Positions 1 to 9,053 of a stretch of DNA of 64,000 nt are shown here, in pieces. Position 1 is the stretch's first letter; each line of letters starts with the position of its first letter. Origin of the DNA: Marinomonas sp. TW1. GTDB lineage: Bacteria > Pseudomonadota > Gammaproteobacteria > Pseudomonadales > Marinomonadaceae. Where the stretch lies: the NCBI RefSeq assembly GCF_001625355.1, contig NZ_JSEE01000003.1, positions 124,001 through 188,000 on the forward strand, written 5' to 3'. The position numbers were made by a program, and so were the translations under genes. The notes beneath the pieces were generated by a model. The model was not told where the DNA came from, did no database searches, and worked only from the letters and a program-made list of their open reading frames with translations.

Positions 1-1455
1 GAAGAATGGGCACGCGTTTCGGTTGATCTTTATCGCTTGGATGGCGTGCAGGTTGAGGCGCAGTTAACCCGTTACTATCCATATGGTGAAGCTTTTGCTC
101 ATGCAATAGGGTACGTGGGGCGAATTACCGCCAATGATTTAAAGCGTGTTGATCAGCAAGCTTATCAGGGCGCTTTGTTTATAGGTAAAACGGGCATAGA
201 AGGCTTTTATGAGAAAGAGCTGTTTGGCGAAGCAGGTTTTAGTAAAGTCGAAGTCAATGCTCGTGGTCGTATCATGTCTCAATTGGAGCGTCAGTCTCCT
301 GTGCCGGGTAAAGATCTGCACCTGTATTTGGATGCTCGTCTGCAGCAATATGCCTATGATTTATTAGGGGATTATAAAGGCTCTGTAGTGGCGATTGACC
401 CTGAAACTGGCGGTATTCTTGCCTTGGTCTCTAAGCCGGGCTTCGATCCCAATTTATTCGTTCGTGGTATTTCAGTCGCGGATTATTCGACCCTTAGACA
501 GTCCAAAAAGCTGCCTTTGTTTAACCGAGCTTTGCGTGGTGGTTATCCACCCGCTTCGACCATTAAGCCTTTCATGGCGTTGGCGGGCTTAGATTATGGC
601 TTTGCTTCTTGGACTGAACGATATTTTGCTAAAGGGTATTATCAGATCAATCCAGATGGTCGTCGTTATCGAGATTGGAAACGAACGGGTCATGGTTGGA
701 TTAACTTAGAGCGTTCTATTATTGAGTCGGTTGATACCTATTATTATCAGCTGGCCAATAAAATGGGCATCACGCCCATTCATAATTTTCTTTCCCGTTT
801 TGGCTTTGGTCGCAGTACCTTATTGGATTTGAACGGCGACAGTTCTGGATTGTTGCCGTCTAACGAGTGGAAAAAAGCCAAATATAATGAGCCTTGGTAT
901 CCAGGAGACTCGGTTAACGTGGGGATTGGGCAGGGGTTTATGGTGGCAACGCCTATGCAAATTGCCTCAGCCACGTCTGCTTTGGCGAGTCGAGGTCGTT
1001 ATTTTTATCCGCGTATGGCCGACAAGATTGGTAATGAGGCGGCTCAGTTTGAAGGCGATTTGGGTGGCGAGCACGATATTATTCTCAAGGATCAAGGTAA
1101 TTGGGAGCGGATGGTGAACGCCATGCGCAAAGTGATTACCGATTCGTTGGGAACCGCACGACGACTGCAGGGAACCAAATACGATATCGCAGGCAAAACA
1201 GGAACAGGACAAGTGTTTAGTCTTCAAGAAGACGAAGAGTATGATTCTGAAAAACTGGAAAAGCGTCTTCATGACCATGCTTTGTTCATTGGTTTTGCGC
1301 CTGCAAAAGCACCGAAGATTTCGGTCTTTGCTATTTTCGAAAATGGGGGGAGTAGCTCTAAACCCGCCGATCTGAGTAAAAAACTGTTTGATGCTTACCT
1401 CTATGATAAGTACCCACCGCACTATGATTATTTAAAAGGGAAAGGCAATGAGTGA
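1..1455 (+). CDS. mrdA: Penicillin-binding protein 2 (peptidoglycan transpeptidase), 5' end missing
   Basis: Elongasome D,D-transpeptidase that cross-links peptidoglycan together with RodA at the inner membrane. The window opens inside the gene: frame 1 is open from base 1, so the N-terminal anchor and roughly the first 140-150 residues lie outside. In the visible 484 codons the transpeptidase motifs are intact: STIK near visible residue 186 (active-site Ser), SVD at 243-245 and KTG at 399-401, followed by TGQ. Its stop overlaps the rodA start by 8 bp, the usual mrdA-mrdB arrangement. Identification is secure from motifs and neighbours. Confidence 0.97.
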   Translation, partial: EEWARVSVDLYRLDGVQVEAQLTRYYPYGEAFAHAIGYVGRITANDLKRVDQQAYQGALFIGKTGIEGFYEKELFGEAGFSKVEVNARGRIMSQLERQSPVPGKDLHLYLDARLQQYAYDLLGDYKGSVVAIDPETGGILALVSKPGFDPNLFVRGISVADYSTLRQSKKLPLFNRALRGGYPPASTIKPFMALAGLDYGFASWTERYFAKGYYQINPDGRRYRDWKRTGHGWINLERSIIESVDTYYYQLANKMGITPIHNFLSRFGFGRSTLLDLNGDSSGLLPSNEWKKAKYNEPWYPGDSVNVGIGQGFMVATPMQIASATSALASRGRYFYPRMADKIGNEAAQFEGDLGGEHDIILKDQGNWERMVNAMRKVITDSLGTARRLQGTKYDIAGKTGTGQVFSLQEDEEYDSEKLEKRLHDHALFIGFAPAKAPKISVFAIFENGGSSSKPADLSKKLFDAYLYDKYPPHYDYLKGKGNE

Positions 1456-2569
1456 GAGTTTGTATCGTCGCATGCTGACCTTTGCCAATGCTCGGCTTTG
1501 GCAGTTAGTTCACATCGACATTTTGCTGATTGGTTCCTTGTTGCTGTTGATTGGCGGTGGCCTGTTTGTGCTGTATTCCGCATCAGGTCAGAATGTCGCC
1601 ATGGTGGAACGACAAGTTTTTCGTTTTGCTGTGGGGATGATGGTGTGTTTGGTATTAGCGCAATTACCGCCTAAATACATGCGCCGGGCCTCACCTGCCT
1701 TGTATGTTTTTATTGTTTTTTTGCTTATTGGTGTATTGATGTTTGGGGTTGGCGCAAAGGGCGCTCAACGTTGGCTATCTTTGCCAGGCGGTTTGCGTTT
1801 TCAGCCGTCTGAAATTATGAAGATTGTCATGCCGATGATGGTCGCTTGGTATTTTTCTAATAGGGCTTTGCCTCCTAGTTTTAAGCAGATCTTGACGGTC
1901 ATCGGATTAATTGTGATGCCTGTCTTGTTGATTGCTAAGCAACCCGACTTGGGAACCTCCTTGCTGGTCGCAGTGTCTGGTATCTTTGCGTTGTTTTTGG
2001 CGGGACTTGGCTGGCGTTATATTTTAGGGGCCGCGTCATTGGCACCTATTGCAGGCTATATCTTGTGGCAGGTCATGCATGATTATCAAAAGCAACGTGT
2101 GTTGACGTTTTTGAATCCAGAAAGTGACCCGCTTGGTTCAGGATGGAATATTATTCAGTCAAAAACGGCCATCGGCTCGGGCGGTTTGTACGGTAAAGGT
2201 TGGTTGGAAGGGACGCAGGCTCAGCTGGATTTCTTACCAGAAAGTCATACGGACTTTATCATTGCTGTCTTGGCGGAAGAATTTGGCATGCTTGGGTGTG
2301 GATTATTGATCTGTGCTTATCTATTGGTTATTGCCCGAGGTTTATACGTCGCAGCCATGGCCGAAGATAACTATGCCCGTTTGTTAGCGGGCAGTCTTAC
2401 TCTGACATTTTTTGTTTATATGTTTGTAAATATTGGTATGGTTTCAGGAATTTTGCCTGTAGTTGGGGTACCCTTACCTCTAGTCAGTTATGGTGGTACT
2501 TCCATCATTACCATTATGGCGACGTTTGGAATTTTAATGTCGATTCAAACACATAAAAGAGCGAGATAA
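1448..2569 (+). CDS. mrdB: RodA, SEDS peptidoglycan glycosyltransferase
   Basis: Inner-membrane glycan polymerase of the elongasome, partner of PBP2. The 373-residue product is almost entirely hydrophobic with about ten membrane segments. The SEDS hallmark PESHTDFI is present; the Asp at residue 269 corresponds to the catalytic Asp of E. coli RodA (Asp262). The C-terminal GVPLPLVSYGG segment is also typical. ATG at 1448 lies inside the end of mrdA, implying translational coupling, and the stop shares one base with the mltB start. Confidence 0.97.
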   Translation: MSESLYRRMLTFANARLWQLVHIDILLIGSLLLLIGGGLFVLYSASGQNVAMVERQVFRFAVGMMVCLVLAQLPPKYMRRASPALYVFIVFLLIGVLMFGVGAKGAQRWLSLPGGLRFQPSEIMKIVMPMMVAWYFSNRALPPSFKQILTVIGLIVMPVLLIAKQPDLGTSLLVAVSGIFALFLAGLGWRYILGAASLAPIAGYILWQVMHDYQKQRVLTFLNPESDPLGSGWNIIQSKTAIGSGGLYGKGWLEGTQAQLDFLPESHTDFIIAVLAEEFGMLGCGLLICAYLLVIARGLYVAAMAEDNYARLLAGSLTLTFFVYMFVNIGMVSGILPVVGVPLPLVSYGGTSIITIMATFGILMSIQTHKRAR

Positions 2570-3624
2570 TGATTAAGCTAGCAGCTTCGGTAATTGTGGC
2601 CATTGGTTTAACGGCATGTAGCGCTGTTGAGCAGAAGGATTTGCCAGCTAACTCAGGAGTGAGTAATGCCTTGCTTGAAGATAAGCCCAAAGAATGGGCG
2701 GATTCTTATGCCGGTAATCCGTCAGTACAAGCTTTTATTGACAAAATGGCGTCACAACATGGTTACGATAGAAAAACGTTGGAATTGGCGTTTTCTCACA
2801 TCAAACGCCGTCCCAAAGTGATTGAAAAGTCTGACAATCAACCAGAAGTGTTAATTCCTTACTACCAATATAAAACACGTTTTGTTAATCAAGATCGTAT
2901 GAGGGCTGGGCAAAAGTTTGCTCTGCGCAATGCCAAGTGGTTGAACAAGGCCGAGCAAGAGTTTGGCATTGACCCACATGTTGTGGTGGCACTGATCGGT
3001 GTGGAAACATACTACGGTCGCATTACCGGTTCGAAAGACGTGTTCACATCCTTAACCACACTTGCATTTGATTACCCAAGACGCGAAACCTACTTTCAAA
3101 GCGAATTAGAAGCGTATTTATTGCTTGCTCGTGAAGAAGGTTGGAACATTGGCGACACAAAAGGGTCATACAGTGGTGCCATGGGCATGGTTCAGTTCAT
3201 GCCCAGCAATTACCAAAAATTGGCGCTGGATTACGATCAAGATGGTCACATCGATTTATGGCACTCAGAAGCGGATGCCATCGGCAGTGTGGCGAATTAC
3301 TTAAAACACCATGGTTGGACAACAGATCAACCTTGGTTTGTTACGGCACAAGTCGCGGATTTGGCTACGGTTGAAGAGCAAGTCAATAAAGGGCGTTCTC
3401 CTAGTAAGAACATGACTGAATGGTCGGCGGTGAATGTGTTGCCAACCCAGCCGTTTGTTATTAATAAAACCGGCTTGATTGGCTTACGAACCTCGCCGAA
3501 TGAGGTGTCGTACTGGTTAGCCTATGAAAATTTTTTCACGGTAATGGATTACAACCCTAGTCGCCGTTATGCCATGTCAGTTTTGGAATTAGCGAAAAGT
3601 ATAGGGGCTTATGAAGCAAAGTAA
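2569..3624 (+). CDS. mltB: Membrane-bound lytic murein transglycosylase B
   Basis: Lytic transglycosylase cleaving the MurNAc-GlcNAc bond to form anhydromuropeptides, acting at the outer membrane. Residues 1-17 form a lipoprotein signal ending in the lipobox LTAC (Cys17). The SLT-2 catalytic Glu is in GVETYYGR (Glu146), and GAMGMVQFMPSNY is the conserved downstream substrate-groove motif. 351 residues is normal for MltB. The gene overlaps mrdB by 1 bp and rlpA by 14 bp, so it is part of a tight elongasome operon. Confidence 0.95.
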   Translation: MIKLAASVIVAIGLTACSAVEQKDLPANSGVSNALLEDKPKEWADSYAGNPSVQAFIDKMASQHGYDRKTLELAFSHIKRRPKVIEKSDNQPEVLIPYYQYKTRFVNQDRMRAGQKFALRNAKWLNKAEQEFGIDPHVVVALIGVETYYGRITGSKDVFTSLTTLAFDYPRRETYFQSELEAYLLLAREEGWNIGDTKGSYSGAMGMVQFMPSNYQKLALDYDQDGHIDLWHSEADAIGSVANYLKHHGWTTDQPWFVTAQVADLATVEEQVNKGRSPSKNMTEWSAVNVLPTQPFVINKTGLIGLRTSPNEVSYWLAYENFFTVMDYNPSRRYAMSVLELAKSIGAYEAK

Positions 3625-4537
3625 ACTGCTGTTATTGATCAGTATTTGCTCACTTATCTTAAGTGGCTGTATGAGCACTCGTCATGTGCTTGGTCATGAT
3701 GACAATGACATCGATTTTGATAAGGCTTCTGGTGGTGGTCGTTATAGTATTCTTCAGGACCATGCCCCAAGTGGTGATGTTAAAGTAGACCATTTACCGG
3801 ATTTAGTGCCGAAATGGGAAGCCAAAAGCCGCGGTGGAAATAAAAACCCGTATGAGGTTTGGGGGAAAAAATATTGGGTAATGGATTCTGCTAAAGGTTA
3901 TACCGCTGAGGGGACGGCCTCTTGGTATGGTAAGAAGTTTCATGGTCATAAAACCTCAAATGGGGAAATATATGATATGTACGCCTTTTCAGCAGCGCAT
4001 AAATCCTTACCCCTGCCAACCTACCTGAAAGTGACAAATCTGGACAATAACCGTTCGGTCATCGTTAGGGTGAATGATCGAGGGCCATTCCATGGTGATC
4101 GTTTGATTGACCTTTCCTATGCGGCAGCGGTGCGACTGGACTACCATAAAAAAGGGCTGGCAAGAGTACGTATTGAGGCCATCACACCAGCTAGAGGTGA
4201 AACTTATGCTGCAGATGACGTGCGTACTGAGACGCCTCAAGCCCTGCCAAATAAGGCTTCTGCCGTTTCTAAAGGAGCGGATGCGAGCACACCTGACCTT
4301 GTTTTTACACATTTGCAGCTTGGTGCCTTTAGTAGCGAGGCCTCGGCTGAGACATTAAAACGACGCTTGTTCGAAACCTTTGATACGAGTGTTCGTGTGG
4401 AGGTTAATAAACAAGGGGATGGTCTTTATAAAGTCTTAGTAGGACCTTATAAAGAGATGGAAGAGTTACAAAAGTGGCAAGGAAAACTACAAGAAAGTGG
4501 ATTTGGAAGTCCGGTAAGAGTGGCTTTGGTGCCTTAA
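3611..4537 (+). CDS. rlpA: RlpA, septal-ring lytic transglycosylase lipoprotein with SPOR domain
   Basis: Outer-membrane lipoprotein; in Pseudomonas RlpA is a lytic transglycosylase acting on denuded glycan strands. The signal peptide ends in LSGC (Cys20). A double-psi beta-barrel spans about residues 95-190, with SWYGKKFHGHKTSNGE and RVNDRGPF as family signatures. A SPOR domain occupies about 230-308 (HLQLGAFSSEASAE), which binds septal denuded glycan. The start lies within mltB (14-bp overlap). An Ala/Ser/Thr-rich linker joins the two domains. Confidence 0.95.
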   Translation: MKQSKLLLLISICSLILSGCMSTRHVLGHDDNDIDFDKASGGGRYSILQDHAPSGDVKVDHLPDLVPKWEAKSRGGNKNPYEVWGKKYWVMDSAKGYTAEGTASWYGKKFHGHKTSNGEIYDMYAFSAAHKSLPLPTYLKVTNLDNNRSVIVRVNDRGPFHGDRLIDLSYAAAVRLDYHKKGLARVRIEAITPARGETYAADDVRTETPQALPNKASAVSKGADASTPDLVFTHLQLGAFSSEASAETLKRRLFETFDTSVRVEVNKQGDGLYKVLVGPYKEMEELQKWQGKLQESGFGSPVRVALVP

Positions 4538-4619
4538 AGTCACTAGGTTTGGGCTAGAGATTCTATCTATGCTCTAGTATTATTCACGAACATTTTTTTG
4601 GAAGACGACATTTTTTGAT

Positions 4620-5768
4620 ATGAAAAAACTTCTCGCGACTTTATCGATTGTATTTGGCCTTGTATCTACGCCTGTTTCGGCCGCTCCTTCATTGATTCCT
4701 ACTCCACCACAACTGTCTGCTAGTAGTTATATCTTAATGGATGCTTACACGGGGGACGTGTTGGTGTCTCATAATGCTGACGAAGAGTTACCGCCAGCGA
4801 GTCTAACCAAGCTGATGACGGCCTATATCATCGAATATGAATTGGCTCGTGGTAACTTGTCTTTTAGCGATCAGGTCAGTGTCAGTGAAAAAGCATGGCG
4901 CATGGAAGGTTCGCGCATGTTCATTCGTGAAGGCACGCGAGTGTCTTTGGAAGATCTGATGCGTGGGATCATCATCCAGTCTGGTAACGATGCTAGTGTG
5001 GCTGCGGCTGAATACGTAGCGGGCAGTGAGTCAGCGTTTGCCGATTTAATGAATCAACATGCACAGCTTTTGGGTATGAAAAACTCGCATTTTGTGAATG
5101 CCACAGGTTTTCCCGCTGAAGGACATTACTCCAGTGCTCACGATCTTGCCAAGTTATCTCGTGCGACCATTTTGCAGTTCCCAGAGAACTACAAAATGTA
5201 TGCTGAAAAAGAATTCACGTACAACAACATCAAACAACCCAATCGCAATAAATTATTATGGCGTGACAAAACTGTTGATGGTTTGAAAACGGGTCACACT
5301 GAAGAAGCCGGTTATTGTTTGGCGGCTTCTGCTGTGCGCAATGGCACACGTTTGATTACCGTTGTGATGGGGACAAAATCAGATCAAGCTCGTGCGACAG
5401 AGTCTCAAAAACTATTAGATTACGGTTTCCGTTACTACGAGACTCGTAAACTGTATAGCCGTGGTCAAGTGGTCAACAACGCTAAAGTTTGGGGCGGAAG
5501 CCAATCAAATGTAAAAGTCGGTTTTGCTGAAGATGTGTTAGTAACCATTCCTCGTCAACAAGGTGATTCATTACCTGCAACACTGGATATGATGAAAGAA
5601 ATTACAGCCCCAATCGCCGTTGGTGACGTATTAGGTAAAGTGATTGTTGGTACAGAAGGAAATATTCTGCTTGAGCAACCTGTGGTTGCCTTGGAAGCCG
5701 TTGAAGAAGGTGGTTTCTTCAAGCGTATGTTTGATAAAATCAGACTTTTCTTTGCGAACTTATTTTAA
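4620..5768 (+). CDS. dacA: D-alanyl-D-alanine carboxypeptidase (PBP5/6 type)
   Basis: Periplasmic DD-carboxypeptidase that trims the terminal D-Ala from muropeptide stems. A Sec signal ends near residue 21 (VSAAPS). Active-site motifs are SLTK with Ser near residue 62, SGN at 121-123 and KTG at 223-225. A PBP5 C-terminal beta domain follows, and the last 18 residues form the amphipathic helix that tethers PBP5-like enzymes to the inner membrane (FKRMFDKIRLFFANLF). 82 bp separate it from rlpA, enough for its own promoter, though I could not settle one. Confidence 0.97.
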   Translation: MKKLLATLSIVFGLVSTPVSAAPSLIPTPPQLSASSYILMDAYTGDVLVSHNADEELPPASLTKLMTAYIIEYELARGNLSFSDQVSVSEKAWRMEGSRMFIREGTRVSLEDLMRGIIIQSGNDASVAAAEYVAGSESAFADLMNQHAQLLGMKNSHFVNATGFPAEGHYSSAHDLAKLSRATILQFPENYKMYAEKEFTYNNIKQPNRNKLLWRDKTVDGLKTGHTEEAGYCLAASAVRNGTRLITVVMGTKSDQARATESQKLLDYGFRYYETRKLYSRGQVVNNAKVWGGSQSNVKVGFAEDVLVTIPRQQGDSLPATLDMMKEITAPIAVGDVLGKVIVGTEGNILLEQPVVALEAVEEGGFFKRMFDKIRLFFANLF

Positions 5769-5792
5769 GCTCAATTGGGCGATGGTAAAGAC

Positions 5793-6098
5793 ATGGCGTT
5801 AATTACGAAAGACGGCGATCAGGTAGGTAAACAGCCTGATGCGCCAAAAATTGAATTTCCTTGTGAAAACTATGTGGTGAAAGTGGTGACCATGGACGCG
5901 GAAGGTGTTCATGCGGAAATTGTTGAGTGTTTTAAAACGCATGCGCCAGAGATGGATCCTAAAGCCGTAAGCATGAACCGTTCTAGTAAAGGGCGTTTCG
6001 TAAGCTACAGTTTTCGCATCATAGCTCAAAGCGAAGCGCAATTATCAGCGTTGCACACTGATTTGATGTCAGTCAACGCTGTAAAAATGGTTATGTAA
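5793..6098 (+). CDS. ybeD: YbeD family protein (DUF493)
   Basis: Small ferredoxin-like-fold protein of unknown biochemical role, conserved between dacA and lipB in gammaproteobacteria. The C-terminal half matches YbeD (RSSKGRFVSYSFRI, then VNAVKMVM at the end). I start it at ATG 5793, giving 101 residues; an in-frame TTG at 5775 would add six residues but has no better ribosome binding site. E. coli YbeD has 87 residues, so the N-terminus is slightly long here. The stop is directly abutted by the lipB ATG. Confidence 0.88.
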   Translation: MALITKDGDQVGKQPDAPKIEFPCENYVVKVVTMDAEGVHAEIVECFKTHAPEMDPKAVSMNRSSKGRFVSYSFRIIAQSEAQLSALHTDLMSVNAVKMVM

Positions 6099-6743
6099 AT
6101 GACGTTAGGTTTGGTGTGTCGCGACCTTGGTGTGGTCGAGTATGAAGCGACTTGGGAGCGCATGAAGCAATTTACCCAAGTGCGTAGTAAGGATGATGCA
6201 GACGAAATTTGGTTGTTGGAACATCCCTCTCTTTTTACTCAGGGGCAAGCTGGGAAAGAAGAGCATCTGTTAGCGCCTGGTGATATTCCTGTTTATCAAG
6301 CTGATCGTGGTGGTCAGGTGACTTATCATGGTCCTGGGCAGCTGGTTGCATATGTTCTAATTGATCTAAAACGGTTGGGGATTGGTGTCAGAGACCTTGT
6401 GTCTGTACTGGAAAGCTCAATCGTTAAGGTGTTGGCGTTGAATGGCATTGAGGCCTACGCTAAGCCTGATGCGCCTGGTGTGTATGTTGATGAAAAGAAA
6501 ATTGCATCACTGGGTTTAAGGGTTAGACGAGGCTGCTCTTTTCATGGGCTGGCACTGAATGTCGATATGGACCTCACACCGTTTAATCGCATCAATCCAT
6601 GTGGCTATCAGGGGCTACAAATGGTTGATATGAAGCGTCTATTTACTGGCGCGTCGTTATCAGATACAAAAATTCAGTTGGCCAATCAGCTGGCTGAACA
6701 CCTCGGATATACCAGTCCGACTATCCAACAAGGGTGGAACTAG
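6099..6743 (+). CDS. lipB: Octanoyl-[ACP]:protein N-octanoyltransferase LipB
   Basis: Moves octanoate from octanoyl-ACP to lipoyl-domain lysines, the first step of lipoate assembly; targets encoded in this window include SucB. The signature [18 protein letters not shown] is present. The catalytic pair is visible: Cys168 in NPCGYQG and Lys134 in KKIASLGL, matching Cys169 and Lys135 of E. coli LipB. 214 residues is normal. It abuts ybeD with no gap and is followed one base later by lipA, so the three are one unit. Confidence 0.97.
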   Translation: MTLGLVCRDLGVVEYEATWERMKQFTQVRSKDDADEIWLLEHPSLFTQGQAGKEEHLLAPGDIPVYQADRGGQVTYHGPGQLVAYVLIDLKRLGIGVRDLVSVLESSIVKVLALNGIEAYAKPDAPGVYVDEKKIASLGLRVRRGCSFHGLALNVDMDLTPFNRINPCGYQGLQMVDMKRLFTGASLSDTKIQLANQLAEHLGYTSPTIQQGWN

Positions 6744-6744
6744 A

Positions 6745-7704
6745 ATGACAGCAGAACGCAAACGCGTTGTTCAAGGGGAGAAATTACGTGGCGCCGATAA
6801 GATGGCACGTATCCCAATTAAAATTGTACCAACAGAAGAAATTCCTCGTAAGCCAGAATGGCTTCGAGTTCGTATGCCTGCATCACCGGAAATTGCTCGT
6901 ATTAAGAGCACGCTGCGTGAGCACAAATTGGCTTCCGTATGTGAAGAGGCAAACTGCCCAAATTTAGGTGAATGTTTCAGTAATGGTACAGCGACCTTTA
7001 TGATCATGGGTGAGATTTGTACTCGTCGTTGTCCATTTTGTGATGTGGCGCACGGTCGTCCAAATGCCTTAAGTCAAGACGAACCAAAAGAGTTGGCTGC
7101 GGCGATTCGTGATATGAAGTTGAAATACGTTGTGATCACGTCAGTGGATCGTGATGATCTTCGTGACGGTGGTGCGCAGCACTTTGTTGACTGTATCCGT
7201 GAAACTCGTGCTGAAAGTCCAACTATTGAGATTGAAACATTGGTACCAGACTTTCGTGGCCGTATGGAAGTGGCGATTAATACTCTAGAGCAAGCACCAC
7301 CAGATGTGTTTAATCATAATCTAGAGTCCATTCCTCGTCTGTATCGCCAAGTTCGTCCAGGGTCTGATTATCAATGGTCATTGGATCTATTGAAAAACTT
7401 CAAAGATCGTTGTCCTGATGTACCAACCAAGTCAGGTTTGATGGTTGGTATGGGTGAAACATTTGAAGAAATTGTGGAAGTGCTAAAAGACTTGCGAGCT
7501 CATAACGTAGATATGTTGACCATTGGTCAATATTTGCAGCCTTCTAAACACCATTTCCCAATGGCTCGTTTCGTACCACCAGAAGAGTTCGCACGCTATG
7601 AAGAAGTGGCGAAAGAGTTGGGATTCAAGCATGCAGCTTGTGGACCACTAGTGCGTTCTTCTTATCATGCAGATAAACAAGCACACGGTGAACGCGTTTC
7701 GTAA
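6745..7704 (+). CDS. lipA: Lipoyl synthase LipA
   Basis: Radical-SAM enzyme that inserts two sulfurs into protein-bound octanoate. The auxiliary cluster motif Cys66-x4-Cys71-x5-Cys77 ([12 protein letters not shown]) and the SAM cluster motif Cys92-x3-Cys96-x2-Cys99 (CTRRCPFC) are both complete, and the C-terminal [11 protein letters not shown] contains the conserved RSSY Ser that ligates the auxiliary cluster. 319 residues fits the family. An in-frame ATG at 6805 exists, but the 6745 start immediately after lipB fits homologues with an N-terminal extension. Confidence 0.97.
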   Translation: MTAERKRVVQGEKLRGADKMARIPIKIVPTEEIPRKPEWLRVRMPASPEIARIKSTLREHKLASVCEEANCPNLGECFSNGTATFMIMGEICTRRCPFCDVAHGRPNALSQDEPKELAAAIRDMKLKYVVITSVDRDDLRDGGAQHFVDCIRETRAESPTIEIETLVPDFRGRMEVAINTLEQAPPDVFNHNLESIPRLYRQVRPGSDYQWSLDLLKNFKDRCPDVPTKSGLMVGMGETFEEIVEVLKDLRAHNVDMLTIGQYLQPSKHHFPMARFVPPEEFARYEEVAKELGFKHAACGPLVRSSYHADKQAHGERVS

Positions 7705-7776
7705 TTCGTTTGCCTGAATACAACAGCGAAGCTTGAATTGAATCCATAAAGTTGGGCTCATTTCTAAGTGGCTACC

Positions 7777-7815
7777 AAGGCCTGAGTTCGATATTTAATC
7801 GGACTCAGGCCTTTT
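7777..7815 (+). terminator. Rho-independent terminator of the lip operon
   Basis: Arms 7777-7791 and 7799-7813 pair over 15 positions with a single G-U wobble, leaving a 7-base loop TATTTAA, and the 3' arm ends in TTTT. It sits 73 bp after the lipA stop on the same strand. Confidence 0.8.
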
Positions 7816-7835
7816 AGTTTCTGTTAAAAAAGCAT

Positions 7836-7950
7836 AAAAAAAGCCCGCACTCGGCGGGCATCAAGCTATCCTTATCTCTATCAATATAAGGGGAACATTA
7901 ATAAAGGGCATCCATTCGCACGGTCAGTGAAGAGGTAAATAACGCCGTGC
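7836..7950 (-). ncRNA. Candidate trans-acting small RNA, about 110 nt
   Basis: Read on the minus strand, a promoter (below) would start transcription near 7948-7950. The transcript begins with a hairpin whose 6-bp stem pairs 7945-7950 with 7918-7923 and whose loop is rich in C and U. A second hairpin pairs 7886-7891 with 7870-7875 (CCTTAT / ATAAGG). It ends with a GC-only hairpin pairing 7854-7859 with 7843-7848 around a 5-base loop, followed by seven Us. Three stem-loops, no ORF and a C/U-rich loop carrying ACCTCTT resemble an Hfq-type small RNA. I do not recognise the family. Confidence 0.6.
7841..7861 (-). terminator. Rho-independent terminator on the minus strand
   Basis: Perfect 6-bp GC stem (7854-7859 with 7843-7848), loop of 5, followed on the minus strand by TTTTTTT. 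No protein gene on that strand ends here, so it must serve the small RNA. Confidence 0.75.
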
Positions 7951-7954
7951 ATCT

Positions 7955-7984
7955 AGTATATTGGTCGTCATAGTTAGCCGTTAA
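7955..7984 (-). promoter_or_regulatory. Sigma-70 type promoter of the candidate small RNA
   Basis: On the minus strand, -35 TTAACG (7979-7984, 4 of 6 matches), an 18-base spacer, and -10 TATACT (7955-7960, 5 of 6). The predicted start falls at the first bases of the 5' hairpin. Confidence 0.5.
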
Positions 7985-8147
7985 ACTTGCTGAAAATAAC
8001 AAGAAATACATGAAAGAACCTATACTTAGACATAGCCAATTAACTATAGTCAGAAATGAGAGTTTCGCGACTTTTATTTAAACGGTGTATTGAAATCCGA
8101 TTAAAGGCCCGCAAACAACAACCCACATTACCTAAGTAAGAGGCTTC

Positions 8148-9035
8148 ATGAGCGTATTTAGTTCCACTGGCAATCAAAAATATTTTGCGGTCGTGCTTTC
8201 AGTGAAATTGATGCTGGAGGATCTGACTCATCGAATTATGATTGAAAAACTGCTTATGATGGCAAAAGATAAACCGGATTATCTTGGCGAAGAGACTAGC
8301 TTTGGTGAGATTTATACACTCATTACCTATTGGCAGACTGAGGCGGCGGCACAAGAGTGGCAAGAAGATGAAATGTTACGTAGGGTCTTGTCATTGGGAG
8401 AGCATTTTTGGTATCAAGAGTATTCGATTAAATCTTGTGTTGTGACTAAGGATATGTCGTTTAAAACTGCTAACGCTGATTTACATACCTCGCGTTTTCC
8501 TATCATCAAAACGCCTCGTGGTGTACTCCGTATTTTAGAAGAATCCCAGGCGGAATTACTGCATGATTATGTCAACTCCGAAAGGCACTTTTTGGCGCCA
8601 TGGGAGCCATTAAGAAACGAGGCTTACTATTCGCTTGAAACCTGTCAGTTAAGAGTGCGAGAGATGCGTCGTGACTTTTTGGAGGATAAAGGGTGTGTGC
8701 TGTGTTTACTAACACCAGATGAGACAAAGATGTTGGCTTATAGTAATTACTCCAATATTGTTCGGGGGGTATTTCAAGCCTGTACATTGGGTTACAGCTT
8801 ACGTGAAAGTGAGCAGGGTAAAGGTCTAATGAATGAAATGCTGACGTCAGGCATTCGTTATATGCAAAAAGAGCAACAGATTGATCGTATTCAGGCAGGC
8901 TACATGCCTAGGAATGAACGCAGTGCAGCGGTGTTAGCGAAATTAGGCTTTGAAAAGGAAGGAATGGCCAGAGATTATTTGAAAATTAATGGGCAGTGGG
9001 AAGATCATGTTCTGATGGCTTTGATTTTACGATAA
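8148..9035 (+). CDS. Fusion of an ABM-like dimeric alpha/beta barrel domain with a RimJ-type GNAT acetyltransferase
   Basis: Residues 1 to about 100 resemble the antibiotic-biosynthesis-monooxygenase (ABM) ferredoxin-like fold: a beta start, a long helix, and YTLITYWQTEAAAQEWQ near residue 57. From about residue 118 to the end is a RimJ/RimL-type GNAT domain: HFLAPWEP, the acetyl-CoA loop region GYSLRESEQGKGLMNEML, and NERSAAVLAKLGFEKEGMARDY. RimJ acetylates the N-terminal Ala of ribosomal protein S5; E. coli RimJ has 194 residues and no N-terminal barrel. The substrate here is unknown. Ribosome binding site TAAGAGG precedes the ATG. Confidence 0.8.
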   Translation: MSVFSSTGNQKYFAVVLSVKLMLEDLTHRIMIEKLLMMAKDKPDYLGEETSFGEIYTLITYWQTEAAAQEWQEDEMLRRVLSLGEHFWYQEYSIKSCVVTKDMSFKTANADLHTSRFPIIKTPRGVLRILEESQAELLHDYVNSERHFLAPWEPLRNEAYYSLETCQLRVREMRRDFLEDKGCVLCLLTPDETKMLAYSNYSNIVRGVFQACTLGYSLRESEQGKGLMNEMLTSGIRYMQKEQQIDRIQAGYMPRNERSAAVLAKLGFEKEGMARDYLKINGQWEDHVLMALILR

Positions 9036-9053
9036 TTCAGCCTGTTCATTGGT

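Larger units (their letters stand above)
7705..8147. other. 443-bp intergenic region lipA to acetyltransferase gene
   Basis: It holds the lip-operon terminator (7777-7815), a candidate minus-strand small RNA with its terminator and promoter (7836-7984), and an AT-rich stretch 7985-8140 ahead of the next gene. The ribosome binding site TAAGAGG precedes ATG 8148. No open reading frame of note was seen in it. Confidence 0.7.

Noticed and set aside
967..1422. A 151-codon open frame antisense to mrdA
   Set aside because: It lies wholly opposite a clear PBP2 coding region, has no ribosome binding site and no recognisable domain.
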